A stretch of 64,000 nt of DNA, from positions 124,001 to 188,000 of the forward strand of contig JAMXBD010001213.1 of the NCBI GenBank assembly GCA_024138025.1, given 5' to 3'. Made by a program: the position numbers and the translations under genes. The notes under the pieces are model-generated. The model saw only the letters and a list, made by a program, of their open reading frames with translations, was not told where the DNA came from and ran no database searches. Source of the DNA: Combretum micranthum (Eukaryota > Streptophyta > Magnoliopsida > Myrtales > Combretaceae). Of the stretch, positions 37,066-47,165 are shown one piece after another. The first letter of the stretch is position 1. Each line of letters begins with the position of its first letter.

Positions 37066-37518
37066 CTTCTCCATAATCAAATGACCAAGAAGAAAGGATT
37101 AACGACAATTATTAAAAACTTTCCTTTAGAGATAAAAATTTTAAAATAATTTTTTTGTCATTAATAATATGAATTAGTGATAAATTTGCAATCGATTTGT
37201 GATGACAAAAACGACAAATTTTTCAATTTATATATGTTTTTCCCAATGAATTTGCAACAAAATTTTTTATTGGTTCAAATTTATCTCCAATTCTAGTGGA
37301 AAATATAATATTTTAAATTATATTTTTTTTTCTTTTTAATCTGTTGCAAATTTGTTCAAAAACTAAAATATTATATTTAATGCATGTATCATTTAAATTA
37401 TGTTTGTAATACACTTTTAATTATTGTATATATTTTTATAAATATATAATACATAAATCTTACTTACATATAGATGTAAATTAATTTTATTATATAACAT
37501 ATTTATAAAATATATGCG
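37066..37518. other. AT-rich DNA, no gene
   Basis: Repeated AATTTG(C/T)(A/G)(A/T)C-like words on both strands (GATAAATTTGCAATCG, GAATTTGCAAC, GTTGCAAATTTG) suggest the core of an old DNA transposon, but no termini could be placed. Confidence 0.3.
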
Positions 37519-37541
37519 TAATGCCTTAAACTAAGGCATTA
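37519..37541. repeat. Perfect 10-bp hairpin
   Basis: TAATGCCTTA-AAC-TAAGGCATTA: a 10-bp stem with a 3-base loop. Confidence 0.85.
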
Positions 37542-38205
37542 TAACCCCCACGTGTCCTCTCTTGAAAGTTACACGCAAAGGCTATAATACATCTATAAAC
37601 CACAATATTCCATCATATAACTCCAAAACTCACATAAAAGAATACTCAAGATGAAACTCCAGAAAATAGAACTCCCAAAAATATTCAAGTTGGTATAAAC
37701 CAAACCAACTAATAAAATCCTCATAAGAAACATTAAACTAATAACTTATTAAATCCTTTACAACTGGAAATCTAAAAGAAACCTAATAACTCATCATCCT
37801 CAGTCTATCTCCAATCCAGCCATCTACAAATCAACTGGGTAGTTAATTCCACTATCGCCCTCTCCAGGCTCTATGAATACATCAAAGCCAGGTAAGTCAT
37901 ACAATTTGATCTTCACCTGAACCTGAAAATAAAAAGGAATGAGCATAAAAGCTTAGTACATCCAAACCGAAAACATAGACGTATGATCATACATCAAACA
38001 ATTCACATGCGACTTAATATCTAATATAACAAGCACCAATTATTATCTTTTATTTAATCCAACACACAACACAGTTTAAGATCATCCGTGACTAATTCCA
38101 AACTTGGAGTATCTCAGACTCCTTAAAAACAAACAAATAGGAAAATAGGTAATATAATACATATATAGTGTTGGGAATCTCCCACACACCTGGGTGTTGT
38201 ACTTG
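37542..38205 (-). repeat. Possible decayed LTR, split by E4 (continues 55354-55647)
   Basis: Read on the minus strand, ACTAAGCTTTTATGCTCATTCCTTTTTATTTTCAG (about 37931-37965) matches the position and wording of the second LTR acceptor in group A (CTCACTAAGC .. TTTTGCAG). An open frame follows, ending INYPVDL and TAG (about 37835). The same piece resumes at 55354 after the E4 target duplication. The boundaries are not visible. Confidence 0.35.
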
Positions 38206-38828
38206 CACTATGTCACGCCCCATAGGGTATCCTAAACGTAATAGTCCGCCACATACTATATAAAACTCTCGAAATTCTATCCGAGCCCTTCGGGAGTTTT
38301 GTATAGATGTAAAGCGTTCTTTACGACAATAGAATACTCGATCAATGGAGTTAAGAAGTTTAATGTGGCATTCATTAGCCATAGATAATAAACCAAAACA
38401 CATATATACTTTACAAAGTCTAAGGGGCATTCCCCGCAAAATAATATTAAGTCCATTACAGACATCCAGAGTCCTTTAGTTTCCAACGGAAGTCTAAACA
38501 AAATCAAATAAACTTCTAAGGGAAACTCCTAGCTCCGGTACCTGAGCTGTAGCCTGCCTTAGCCTAAGCCGAATGAATTCATGCTACAACAAGTAAAAAC
38601 TATAGGGCGTAAGCTAACTAGCTTAGTGAGTGAAAACTCCACATATCACAATTAAGACAAATCATTCAAACATGGTTACTCAAACAAATGATATGCATCA
38701 AGCAAATGAGTTCAACAAACATATGACCATCTGGAAATCATATGTGGGTGGACTTGCGCCCTCCATCCCGGGTTAGCAGATTAACGAATCCTAGTACGAC
38801 GCCATTTAAGCTCACGGTCAACTGAACA

Positions 38829-38983
38829 ATAATTCGTTTTATGGATCATGATTAACCAACAATTTCGTTTTATGGATCACGATTAACCAAAATTTGTTTT
38901 ATGAGTCACGAAAAACCAACAATTTCGTTTTATGGATCACGATAACCAACATATTCGTTTATGGTCACGAAAAACCAACAAAT
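38829..38983. repeat. Minisatellite, ~33-bp unit, about 5 copies (E4 3' LTR)
   Basis: Unit similar to AATTTCGTTTTATGGATCAC followed by GATTAACCAAC, with GGGTCACGAAAAACC variants. Other LTRs have a single unit here (TTCGTTTAAGGACAATGATTAACC in E5). Confidence 0.9.
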
Positions 38984-39308
38984 GCTAATGCTCCATCCCC
39001 GTCGTGAAATGAATGAGTCCAATTATAATTGAGGTCCAATATAGATTAATCCAATTCTTTTAGGTGACCAACAATTATTCGCAGACAATCAATAAAATCC
39101 TCGCTAAACAGCAGCAGCTTAACACCCGGTTTCGATATTCTTTAAGTTCAACTTCACATATCAACAGCAGATAAGTATATAATTCCCATATACCCATCAT
39201 GCATAATCGTTTTTATCTTTGCCTAAACAACTAATGCCACTATCAATACAATCACAACAATAATTGAGAGCGGAAGTAATACTCACTCGGCCATGGTACG
39301 CCGGTCTC

Positions 39309-39355
39309 TTAATAGTAGTAGTCGGGTGGTAGGGTATCGTCTTGCTCGGGATCAC
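39309..39355 (-). other. Candidate Pol C-terminal tail exon (E4 3' LTR)
   Basis: 47 nt on the minus strand: GT, then 14 codons (DPEQDDTLPPDYYY), then TAA. It follows CTTATTTGTAG. The codon split by the predicted intron (41717-39356, 2362 nt) is G|GT, matching the phase of the pol donor at 41718. Confidence 0.65.
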
Positions 39356-41670
39356 CTACAAATAAGAACAACCTAATAAGAATCTCATCACTAAACTAAT
39401 TCAAGCTATGCATCTAAACTACACAAAATCGGAATTCTCGCTATCTGCGGAAGTTCCAACTTAAAACGGCCATAACTTGGTCATTTTAACTCGGAATTTC
39501 GCAAATTTTATATCGATTTCTATCTACTTCGAAAGATCTATCTATTTCTAATATTATTTTCAAGTTTTGAAAACATTAAGGTCACGGAACAGTGGGATCA
39601 GATCTGTTCTGTAACTTTCCTCTTTCCGAAAAATTGTTTCGCAATTGGTAAAAATGTTTCTAGTTGATGATTCATGTATAGATGGTATATGAATGAATTC
39701 CTAGTATAAATGTCATGTAATGAGTTCAATATATGCATGGTCTTGATGATTTTTTTGATGATGAACTCTCATGAACTCCTAATTATCATAAAACTCCATG
39801 ATGGTCACTTCTAAAAATCTATTCTTTCCTACTTTGCATTCCTTAGGGTTTTTAGGATTTTATTCTTGGAATTTACTTGTTATCTAAATAAAAATGAGTC
39901 CTTAGCATCTATACTACCCATGACCTTCACTTATGCAATAAAATCCACATTTTTCACTTGGCAAATATGTTTTTAAACAAGCTTTTCACAAAAATCCGAA
40001 TTTTGGAAATTTTCTTTTCTTGCATTTTTCCTATGAGAAAACTTGTTTAATGCACCAAAATTTGAAGCTTTATTATATCTATTGTCTAAGGACTTCATTT
40101 AGCTCATAAAACATTCAATTTAAGCTTGAATACTATGTGTTCATGTGGGCATTATTCCAAATTACGAATTTAACAATCTAATCACTATCTCAAGATTTTC
40201 CATTCTAACTCCACTACTTGTTTTACATACTACTCATGCCTAAACTCATTCAAACTTGTAAAAATCATTCCTTAAAGATACCTATTACATATACTCTTCA
40301 TTTTTCATGTAAAATATGAGTTTCAAAGTGGTTTTAGTGGTTTTTAAAATAGGGTTCCAAAATCATCCGAATTTTCATAAAACATTTCTAGCAAAAATCT
40401 TTTCTTTTTCAAGTTTCTCTTCATATACATGAAGATCTATCATCTAACACATCTATACACATGCAAGCTAAGCTTTTATGATCGTTAATGCATGAAAACT
40501 CAAGATAACCATATGAACATCAATGTATATGAAGGCATGAATGTCTAAACACTAGATCTACCATATATAGTGTATGAATCATGAGTTTCATGGCATGAAC
40601 CTAACTTTCCATGCAAGATCCCTACTTTACATGCATGAACATAACATTATCTCAACAAAAACTATTTTAAACACTAGATCCACTTCTTATGATGGCTTGA
40701 TATTCTTGCATTAGTGTTTTCATGTCCCTAGCATATGCTCATTGGGATTAAAAGTGGAAAACACACAAGAATGGTCTTGCCATTAGAAGATAATGTAGGA
40801 ATAAGGTTTAGAATCATCACCTAAATAGAGATTTGGAGATGAAAAGAAGAGAAAATGAGTTTGTGTGTGTGAGTGTGAGGGGGCTAGGTCACGGCACAAC
40901 AAGGAAAAAAAGAGAGAGTTTTCTTCTTTGCAAAATTTTGAAAGAGTGAAAAATGAGAAGAGGAGAGAACATAAGCTTATATACTAAATGGATTAGGGTT
41001 TTAATTGAATAAAGAAATAAAAATAAAACAAAAATGAGGGGAATTGGGAAGGGGGGCGCCGGCCATGGGTGTGGGAGGGAGAGAGGAGTTGAAATTTGAT
41101 AAAATTTGTATTTTATGTAATAAAATGTAATAATTGTATTAATTAATTAGGAAACAAAATTTCTTGGAAAAGAAAATTGTAATGAGTAGTTGTAAGGATG
41201 TAAGAATAGGGTATGGGTAGTGTGTAGTGTAGGTTGTACTTGTGAATAGTAGACAAGACATCTACTTTACCGGTTGTAACGAAAACACGGGAAAAAGCTA
41301 TAACTGTAATTTTTATAGCCGAAAATTATAAAATTGATATTTTTGAAATCCTTATAAAATTTCGGTTCTAATGAATATTCCGAATATTTTTTGAGTTTGT
41401 GGTCCCGGGGCACGTTTTTCCGTAATTGAGCTCGGAAGGCCCGGAATTGAAAAATTCCCGAATTTAAAACTTTCTAAGGTTTAAAATACTACTTTAAAAC
41501 AATAATTCATATTCATTTACTTTATAAAACTTCTTTTATTATGAAACCGAAGGAAAGCCGGATTTAGGGTTTCTAAGCTTCTCTCACTAGACTTAAACTG
41601 GACTGGATTAGGGTTTCGCTTTTCAACTCCCGGGTTTACTTAACTACTGAGAATACCGGGTTTACAACCT

Positions 41671-41682
41671 CCCCCTACCTTA
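41671..41682 (-). promoter_or_regulatory. E4 polypurine tract
   Basis: Minus strand AAGGTAGGGGGA, followed by GGT and then the LTR start TGTAAACCCGG. Confidence 0.75.
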
Positions 41683-41717
41683 AATAGAGTTTTGTCCTCA
41701 AAACTGAACTGACGTAC

Positions 41718-42082
41718 CTTGTCCTTCAAATAACTCGGGGTATTTTCTTCGGATCTCCTCCTCAGCTTCCCAAGTTGCTTCCTCAAAGGCATGATTTCTC
41801 CATAATACTTTAACATAGTGGATGTCCTTGTTCCGTAGCCTTTGAGTTTTCTTATCCAATATCTTCACGGGTGTTCTTCGTATGTCAGGTTTTCCTTCAG
41901 TTGGATCGGTTCCAATTCCAAATCCTTTCTGGGTCGGCCACATACTTTCTCAATACTGACACATGGAACACGTTGTGAATCCCGGATAGATTTGGTGGTA
42001 AGCTAGCCGATACGCCAGATCTCCACTCTTTCCAAGATTTCAAAAGGTCCAATATCTCGGGCTCAGCTTTCCTTGTGTACAC
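41718..42082 (-). pseudogene. pol: E4 pol: GPY/F module and chromodomain-like C-terminus
   Basis: Two overlapping frames give the module after the integrase core (LPPNLSGIHNVFHVSVLRKY, 42000-41930) and then VKILDKKTQRLRNKDI, HYVKVLWRNHAFEEATWEAE and RRKYPELFEGQ. The last block is the chromodomain-like tail that in chromoviruses is thought to guide integration to heterochromatin. A one-base shift near 41930 separates the two frames. The end carries CAAG|GTACGT (donor GT at 41717-41716), nearly a perfect plant 5' splice site, in phase 1. Unspliced translation ends seven codons later with TSVQF and TGA at 41698. Confidence 0.85.
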
Positions 42083-43060
42083 ATTCTTTTAATACTTTTA
42101 ATCGGACTTATCTTCAGGTACACATGGTCACCTACCTTGATTTCGACTTCTATTCTTTTCAGGTATGCCCAGCTCTTTTGCCTATCCTAAGCCTCTTTCA
42201 TTTTCCGCTGGATTACCCTCACTTTATTGGCGGCTTCTTGTACCAATTCCGGCCCAATAGCTCTCTTTTCCACTTCATCCCAAAACAAGGGGATCTACAG
42301 CGCCGTCCATACAGAGCTTCATAAGGTGGCATCTGAATAGTTGAGTGATAGCTGTTATTGTAAGCAAACTCGATTAGATGCACATGACTATCCCAACTCC
42401 CTTTGAATTCCAAGGCACACGCTCTCAACATGTCTTCCAGGGTTTGGATCGTCCGCTCAGATTGCCATCGATGGGGTGATATGCCGTACTAAAATGCAAC
42501 TTGGTGCCCAAACTCTTTTGCAGACTTGTCCAAAACTTAGACACAAATCTTGGGTCTCTATCCAAATAATCCCTGCAGGTATGCCATGTAACCGTACGAT
42601 TTCCCGGATGTAGATCTTAGCTAACTTTTCCATTGAATAAGTCATATTTATGGGTAAGAAGTGCGCCGACTTGGTTAACCGATCCACTATTACCCATACA
42701 GCATCACAACCAGAAGGAGTCTTGGGAAAACCACACACAAAATCCATAGATATCTGATCCCACTTCCACTCGGAATGGGTAAAGGCTTTAACAATCCACC
42801 CGGCCTTTGGTGCTCTACTTTCACCTGTTGGCAAACCGGACATTTCATTACATAATCTGCCACATCTCGCTTCATGCCGTTCCACCAATAGCGGCTTTTC
42901 AAATCTTGGTACATCTTGGTACCTCCCGGATGTATGGTATAACCGGAGTTATGAGCTTCACTCATTATTTCCTTCCTCAACTCTTCGTCCTCCGGTACAC
43001 ACAACCTTCCTTTCATTCTGATTACATCCTCATCATCTATTGCAAAGTCAAGGTACTTTC
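42083..43060 (-). pseudogene. pol: E4 pol: integrase
   Basis: The zinc finger is intact (AHNSGYTIHPGG, then MKCPVCQQ) in the frame ending at 42690. The core continues in a second frame ([17 protein letters not shown] with the first Asp, [31 protein letters not shown]). It shifts again near 42570, where SDRD would be expected but IWIETQD is read, and once more before [13 protein letters not shown] and [22 protein letters not shown] in the frame ending at 42219. All canonical blocks are present in order; three single-base shifts break the frame. Codon use and motifs are otherwise well preserved, unlike in E1 and E2. Confidence 0.88.
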
Positions 43061-43090
43061 CTACTTGGGTTTCCCTTTTTATCTTTTGTA

Positions 43091-44440
43091 TCACTTCGTC
43101 ATACCTTTGGGCTTCTTTGATTCTTTCTCTATTAGGGTCGGTTCCAATGCCAGGTTGGCTATCTCAAGCTCAGCACTTTGGTCTATGAACTCAATCTTTA
43201 ATTTCTCAAAATCCCTAATCAGATCCCTTTGACTTGTGATCAAGGCGGCTACTTCCCCATAATTTTTCCGACTTAGGGCATCCGCGACTGCATTAACTTT
43301 CCCTGGACAGTAATTTATTCCCATATCATAATCTTTTATCAGTTCTAGCCATCTCCTTTGTCTCATATTTAGCTCCTTTTGTGTGAACAGATATTTAAGG
43401 CTTTTATGATCCGTGTATATCTCACACCTCTGTCCATATAAATAGTGTCTCCATAGTTTCAAGGCGAAGACAACTGCGGCCAATTCCAGATCATGTGTAG
43501 GGTAGTTCTGCTCGTGGGGTCTCAACTGTCGAGAAGCATATGCAATAACTTTCCCTTCCTGCATTAATACGCATCCAAGGCCATTCCTTGAGGCGTCACT
43601 ATGCACCGTATAGGACTTTTCCGGGTCCGGTAGAACCAAAATCGGTGCCGATACCAGTCGTCGTTTCAATTCCTGGAAGCTCTGTTCCCTCTTATCTGTC
43701 CAAACAAATTTCTCATTCTTTTGGGTCAATTGAGTTAGTGGCTTCGCTATCTTCGAGAAATCCTTCACAAAGTTGCGATAGTAGCTAGCCAATCCCAAAA
43801 AACTTCTTACTTCAGTAACCGTTTGTGGCTGTTTCCATTCCACTACAGCCTTAATCTTTTCGGGGTCAACTGATATCCCATCACCAGTTACCACATGTCC
43901 GAGAAAAGATATCTTGTCCAACCAAAAATCACATTTGGATAGTTTGGCGTACAACTTGTTTTCCCTTAAGGTTTGCAATGCCAAACGAAGATGTTCCTCG
44001 TGTTGTTCCTTGGTCTTCGAATATATTAGGATGTCGTCTATGAAGACTATCACACATTTATCCAAAAGTGGCTTATAAACTCTGTTCATAAGGTCCATAA
44101 ATGCAGCTGGTGCATTAGTCAGCCCGAACGACATCACCAGAAACTCGTAGTGTCCATAACGAGTACGAAAAGCCGTCTTTGGTACATCCTCAGGCTTTAT
44201 TCTCAACTGATGGTATCCCGAACGCAGATCAATGCGTGAAAACACACAAGCCCCTTGCAGTTGATCAAACAAATCGTCAATTCTTGGCAGAGGATACCGA
44301 TTCTTGATAGTTACCTTATTCAACTCACGATAATCGATACACAATCTCATTGATCCATCCTTCTTCTTTACAAACAAGACAGGTGCGCCCCATGGCGACA
44401 CACTTGGTCTTATGAATTTTTGATCCAAAAGTTCCTGCAA
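43091..44440 (-). CDS. pol: E4 pol: reverse transcriptase and RNase H (open, 449 codons)
   Basis: The longest open frame in the window. RT begins before the first Met shown (upstream part in the next frame). The fingers read [20 protein letters not shown], the first catalytic Asp is in [11 protein letters not shown] (residue 71), and the FIDD catalytic pair is at 133-136. Next come the LGHVV and [12 protein letters not shown] connection blocks. RNase H follows with Asp282 (HSDAS), Glu319 (DLELAA), Asp344 (TDHKSL) and Asp387 (ADALSRK), so all catalytic residues are present. It is part of one polyprotein, so the Met is not a true start. Function: copies the element RNA to DNA and removes the RNA. 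Confidence 0.95.
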   Translation of the reverse strand: MQELLDQKFIRPSVSPWGAPVLFVKKKDGSMRLCIDYRELNKVTIKNRYPLPRIDDLFDQLQGACVFSRIDLRSGYHQLRIKPEDVPKTAFRTRYGHYEFLVMSFGLTNAPAAFMDLMNRVYKPLLDKCVIVFIDDILIYSKTKEQHEEHLRLALQTLRENKLYAKLSKCDFWLDKISFLGHVVTGDGISVDPEKIKAVVEWKQPQTVTEVRSFLGLASYYRNFVKDFSKIAKPLTQLTQKNEKFVWTDKREQSFQELKRRLVSAPILVLPDPEKSYTVHSDASRNGLGCVLMQEGKVIAYASRQLRPHEQNYPTHDLELAAVVFALKLWRHYLYGQRCEIYTDHKSLKYLFTQKELNMRQRRWLELIKDYDMGINYCPGKVNAVADALSRKNYGEVAALITSQRDLIRDFEKLKIEFIDQSAELEIANLALEPTLIEKESKKPKGMTK

Positions 44441-44807
44441 TTGTGTCTTTAACTCCTTTTAACCGGTGCCATCCGGTATGGTGCTTTGGATATCGGTTCG
44501 GTGTTTGGAGCTAAAACAATCTCAAAATCAATTTCTCTTTTTGGTGGTAATCCCGGCAAAATTTCTGGAAACACATCCAAATATTCATTTACCACCGGTA
44601 TATCCCTTTCTTCACGAGTTTCCTCTTCATCCAAAACACCTTCAATAGGTATTATCTCTTCATCCTCCATCATCAATTCAAAAGAGTTTAACCCAAACCT
44701 TCTTGGGACTAGGGTCTCTCCACAAATTCTACTTTTCCTCCCGATTGATCATAGAAACACACTGTCCCTTTGGCAATCCACTACTGCTTTTACCTTACTT
44801 AGCCAAC
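44441..44807 (-). pseudogene. pol: E4 pol: protease-RT linker
   Basis: Contains the acidic stretch [20 protein letters not shown] and then [20 protein letters not shown] .. [21 protein letters not shown], the standard lead into chromovirus RT. Frame breaks lie near 44808 (an A is missing after CTCGG, so ILGMSWL reads ILG-stop), near 44735 and near 44455 (before [10 protein letters not shown]). Confidence 0.85.
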
Positions 44808-45086
44808 TCATCCGAGGATAACTTCGTATTTACTCATCTCCAATATTATTAAATCACTTTTGGAGTGGTGCTCGTGAATTTCCAATGGGCAGTCCTTTAT
44901 CAATTCTCGGGTTGACACAACGCTTCCAGTAGGTGTCTTAATCCTCAAACTAACAGTAGTTGTGGCTATAGGTAATCCAAGTTGATTAGCCAAACTAGTG
45001 GTGATGAACGAATGCGTTGCTCCCGTGTCAAATAAAACATAAGCCTCCATTTTATTCACCCGTATGTGCCTGAGGTCAACAAACAT
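44808..45086 (-). pseudogene. pol: E4 pol: aspartic protease
   Basis: Retropepsin that cleaves the Gag-Pol polyprotein. The active site DTGATHSF is at residues 20-27 of the 92-codon frame, preceded by VNKMEAYVLF; the flap-side region and the terminal YEVILG (normally ILGMSWL) follow. The frame is cut by a one-base loss at its end and separated from gag by about 140 bases with a shift. Only the Asp monomer is expected; it would act as a dimer. Confidence 0.88.
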
Positions 45087-45226
45087 CCATCACTTATCAA
45101 CCCTAAAACACTCTCAAACTACCTACATGGGGTTCTTACTTCCAGCTTTCCCATAAACATATTTAATTTCATTCAGACAACAATTCAAATTAATAAATTA
45201 AATTTTAACTTAAAGGGTTTCTGTTA

Positions 45227-45958
45227 CTAACCTGTCACCAGGCCGCCATCCGCGCCGTCGCTTTGATCCAAGGCTGCCAATTCCACTTCCTCATCCTCAT
45301 CTTCCTCTACCATCCATTGGCCTTCAAAGTTATATAGCCTCATCCCATGCATTGCCGAAGCTGCACGGCTCCCACTTTTATTACCCGACCTCATAGGGTT
45401 GGTATTGCTCGAAGTCCCAAAGGGTCGAGCGGCTACACTTTTCCGTTGGGAACATTCAGAGGCCAAGTGCCCCTTCTCCTTGCAAATAAAGCAAGTCACG
45501 GCCATCTTCTTCGGGCACGTATAAACCATGTGACCAGCATCGCCACAGAAATAACATTTGTTCTTCAACAGTGGACACTGCCTAGGAGCATGAGTCCCCT
45601 TGCATTTCCAACAAGTGACATTGGCCTTAATCTGGGTCGGCTTCCCACTAGAGTCATCCTTAAACCCCTGGTACGGTCTGTACCTCTTTCCTTTGAATCC
45701 TGAACTTGAGGCGTCAAACGGCCTTTTTCCAAATACTCTCTTGTCAGGTTCCTGGTATTTCCTTTTTCTGGCCCCTTCAATCACTCGGGCCTTTTCCACC
45801 ATCTCAGGGTAGGTCCTTACTCCAAACTCTTCCAATTTAATCCGCAACTCCTCATCTAGGCCTCCCAAAAATACTTGCTTCTTCAACTCCTCACTATCCC
45901 TGAAAGACTCAGGTGCATATTGCAGCAAGTGGACGAACTCAGTCTCATACTGTTCCAC
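45227..45958 (-). pseudogene. gag: E4 gag: capsid end and nucleocapsid with three zinc knuckles
   Basis: Starts within the retrotransposon-gag domain (YETEFVHLLQYAPESFRDSE .. KKQVFLGGL). It continues to a basic region and three CCHC knuckles: CWKCKGTHAPRQC (C-x2-C-x3-H-x4-C, one residue short), CYFCGDAGHMVYTC and CFICKEKGHLASEC (both C-x2-C-x4-H-x4-C). Three knuckles rather than one would bind genomic RNA. An acidic C-terminus (EEDEDEEVELAALDQSDG) follows. It is open apart from a shift at its N-terminal edge near 45970. Confidence 0.92.
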
Positions 45959-46620
45959 AGTTCTCCCTTTTGTTTAACATGGAGGAAGTCAGCACTATAC
46001 TTTACTCTCAAGCTGGAGGGAAAGTAATTGTCCAAAAATTCCCGGCGAAAAGATTCCCATGTAACCGGGGAAGGCAAGCTTCTTCTCTTAGAGTCCCACC
46101 AGACCCTCGCATTATATCTCAACATATAAGTTCCATATTCCACTTGTAAATAAGGTGGAATCTCATATGCAGCAAAAGATCGCTCAATTTGAGCTAGCCA
46201 ATCCTCGGCTTCGTCTGGTTTACCAAACGCTCCATCAAAATACCGGTTACTCTTAATGAAGTCCGTAAAGAGCTTCGTGGGGTCTTCGGTATGGTGGAGG
46301 TGGTGGCATGGGCACATTGTAGGAATGCTCCTCCTGTGGAGCAGGTGCTTCAGCAGTCACTTCCCTGTGATCTGCAGGTGGTGGATGTGGAGCAGAATCC
46401 CGGACACTTTGTCCTTGGTGCGGGTTCTGAACTGGGTTTTGGTTCTGGATGAATGTATTCAAGAGATTGGCTAATTGTCCAATCGTTCAACACATGACCC
46501 TGCTGATTCTGAGGTGCAACTCTTTAAGGATTAGGTTGAGGCACGGCCGGTTGGTCGGCTTTGTTCGGGAGAGATTCGTGCTCCCGATTCCGAATCCGTC
46601 GGTTTCGTCTGTTTACACAT
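45959..46620 (-). pseudogene. gag: E4 gag: N-terminus and capsid-like domain
   Basis: A plausible start is the ATG at 46620-46618 (MCKQTKPTDSESG). A low-complexity Pro/Gln/Glu region leads into MPPPPPYRRP, then after a frameshift near 46280 come LFTDFIKSNRYFDGAFGKPD, EDWLAQIERSF, ARVWWDSKRRSLPSPVTWES and FRREFLDNYFPSSLRVKYSA, the retrotrans_gag fold that builds the virus-like particle shell. A second shift near 45970 (GELWNSM in place of GELTVEQYE) passes into the zinc-knuckle frame. A stop also interrupts the N-terminus near 46530. Confidence 0.85.
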
Positions 46621-47165
46621 TGTTTAATAAATTTTAGTAATCTTAGGACGTTTTAAATTTTTAAGGAAATTAATTTGTCAATGAGATTCAAAATTTTGCT
46701 AGAATTCGGAAATCAATTTTCAGAAGGAATTGAATTTCATAATTTCATATAATCATAAGGAGAAACAAAAGAATTTACACATAGGAAAATAGGTTGCAAT
46801 CTCAAAATAATAACATGAATGAATGAATACTCATGCAGTTTATGTGTAGTTAACGTTCTTTATGTCTAATGTCTAGCATGCATGCTTTCCACAATTTCTT
46901 TCCTTTGAAATAAACATGATCCTTCATTACTTTAGCGAGCCATACAAAATATTACATCAAAGATTTCTGTCCCTAAAATTGGCTAGCTATACTCTAGTTC
47001 CGATTCTAAACATTTTCCCTATTCTCGAAAGCACAACAAAATACAGGGAAAAAGAAGGAATAAAATACTAACTATCCTGAATTCCTAAGGCAAATTGGCA
47101 TCCCACATTTCCTACTACAAAATAAGAAAAATAAGGACTTCATGGGTTAGCTATCATCTCAGCCT
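46621..47165 (-). other. E4 spacer between ORF1 and gag
   Basis: Non-coding. On the minus strand CCTTATTTTTCTTATTTTGTAG (about 47130-47109) is a strong-looking 3' splice site with a U-rich tract, just after the ORF1 stop and upstream of the gag ATG. It could serve to remove ORF1 and deliver gag as the first frame. Confidence 0.4.

Larger units (their letters stand above)
38211..41666 (-). repeat. E4 3' LTR (group A, 3456 bp)
   Basis: Plus-strand view: TGTCACGCCCC to GGGTTTACA. Carries (minus strand) TATATAAG (40983-40976), donor TTTAG|GTGATG (about 40813), conserved block (about 39455-39545), acceptor TTTGTAG (39357-39356), tail exon 39355-39309, donor CGA|GTGAGTA (about 39284), a 33-bp minisatellite (38829-38983), palindrome (38720-38744), GGGGAATGCCCC hairpin (38424-38435) and terminal hairpin (38251-38310). 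Confidence 0.93.

Noticed and set aside
38829..38983. Regular direct repeats resembling a CRISPR array
   Set aside because: Units are contiguous with no unique spacers, lie in an LTR and recur in the partner LTR. It is a minisatellite.
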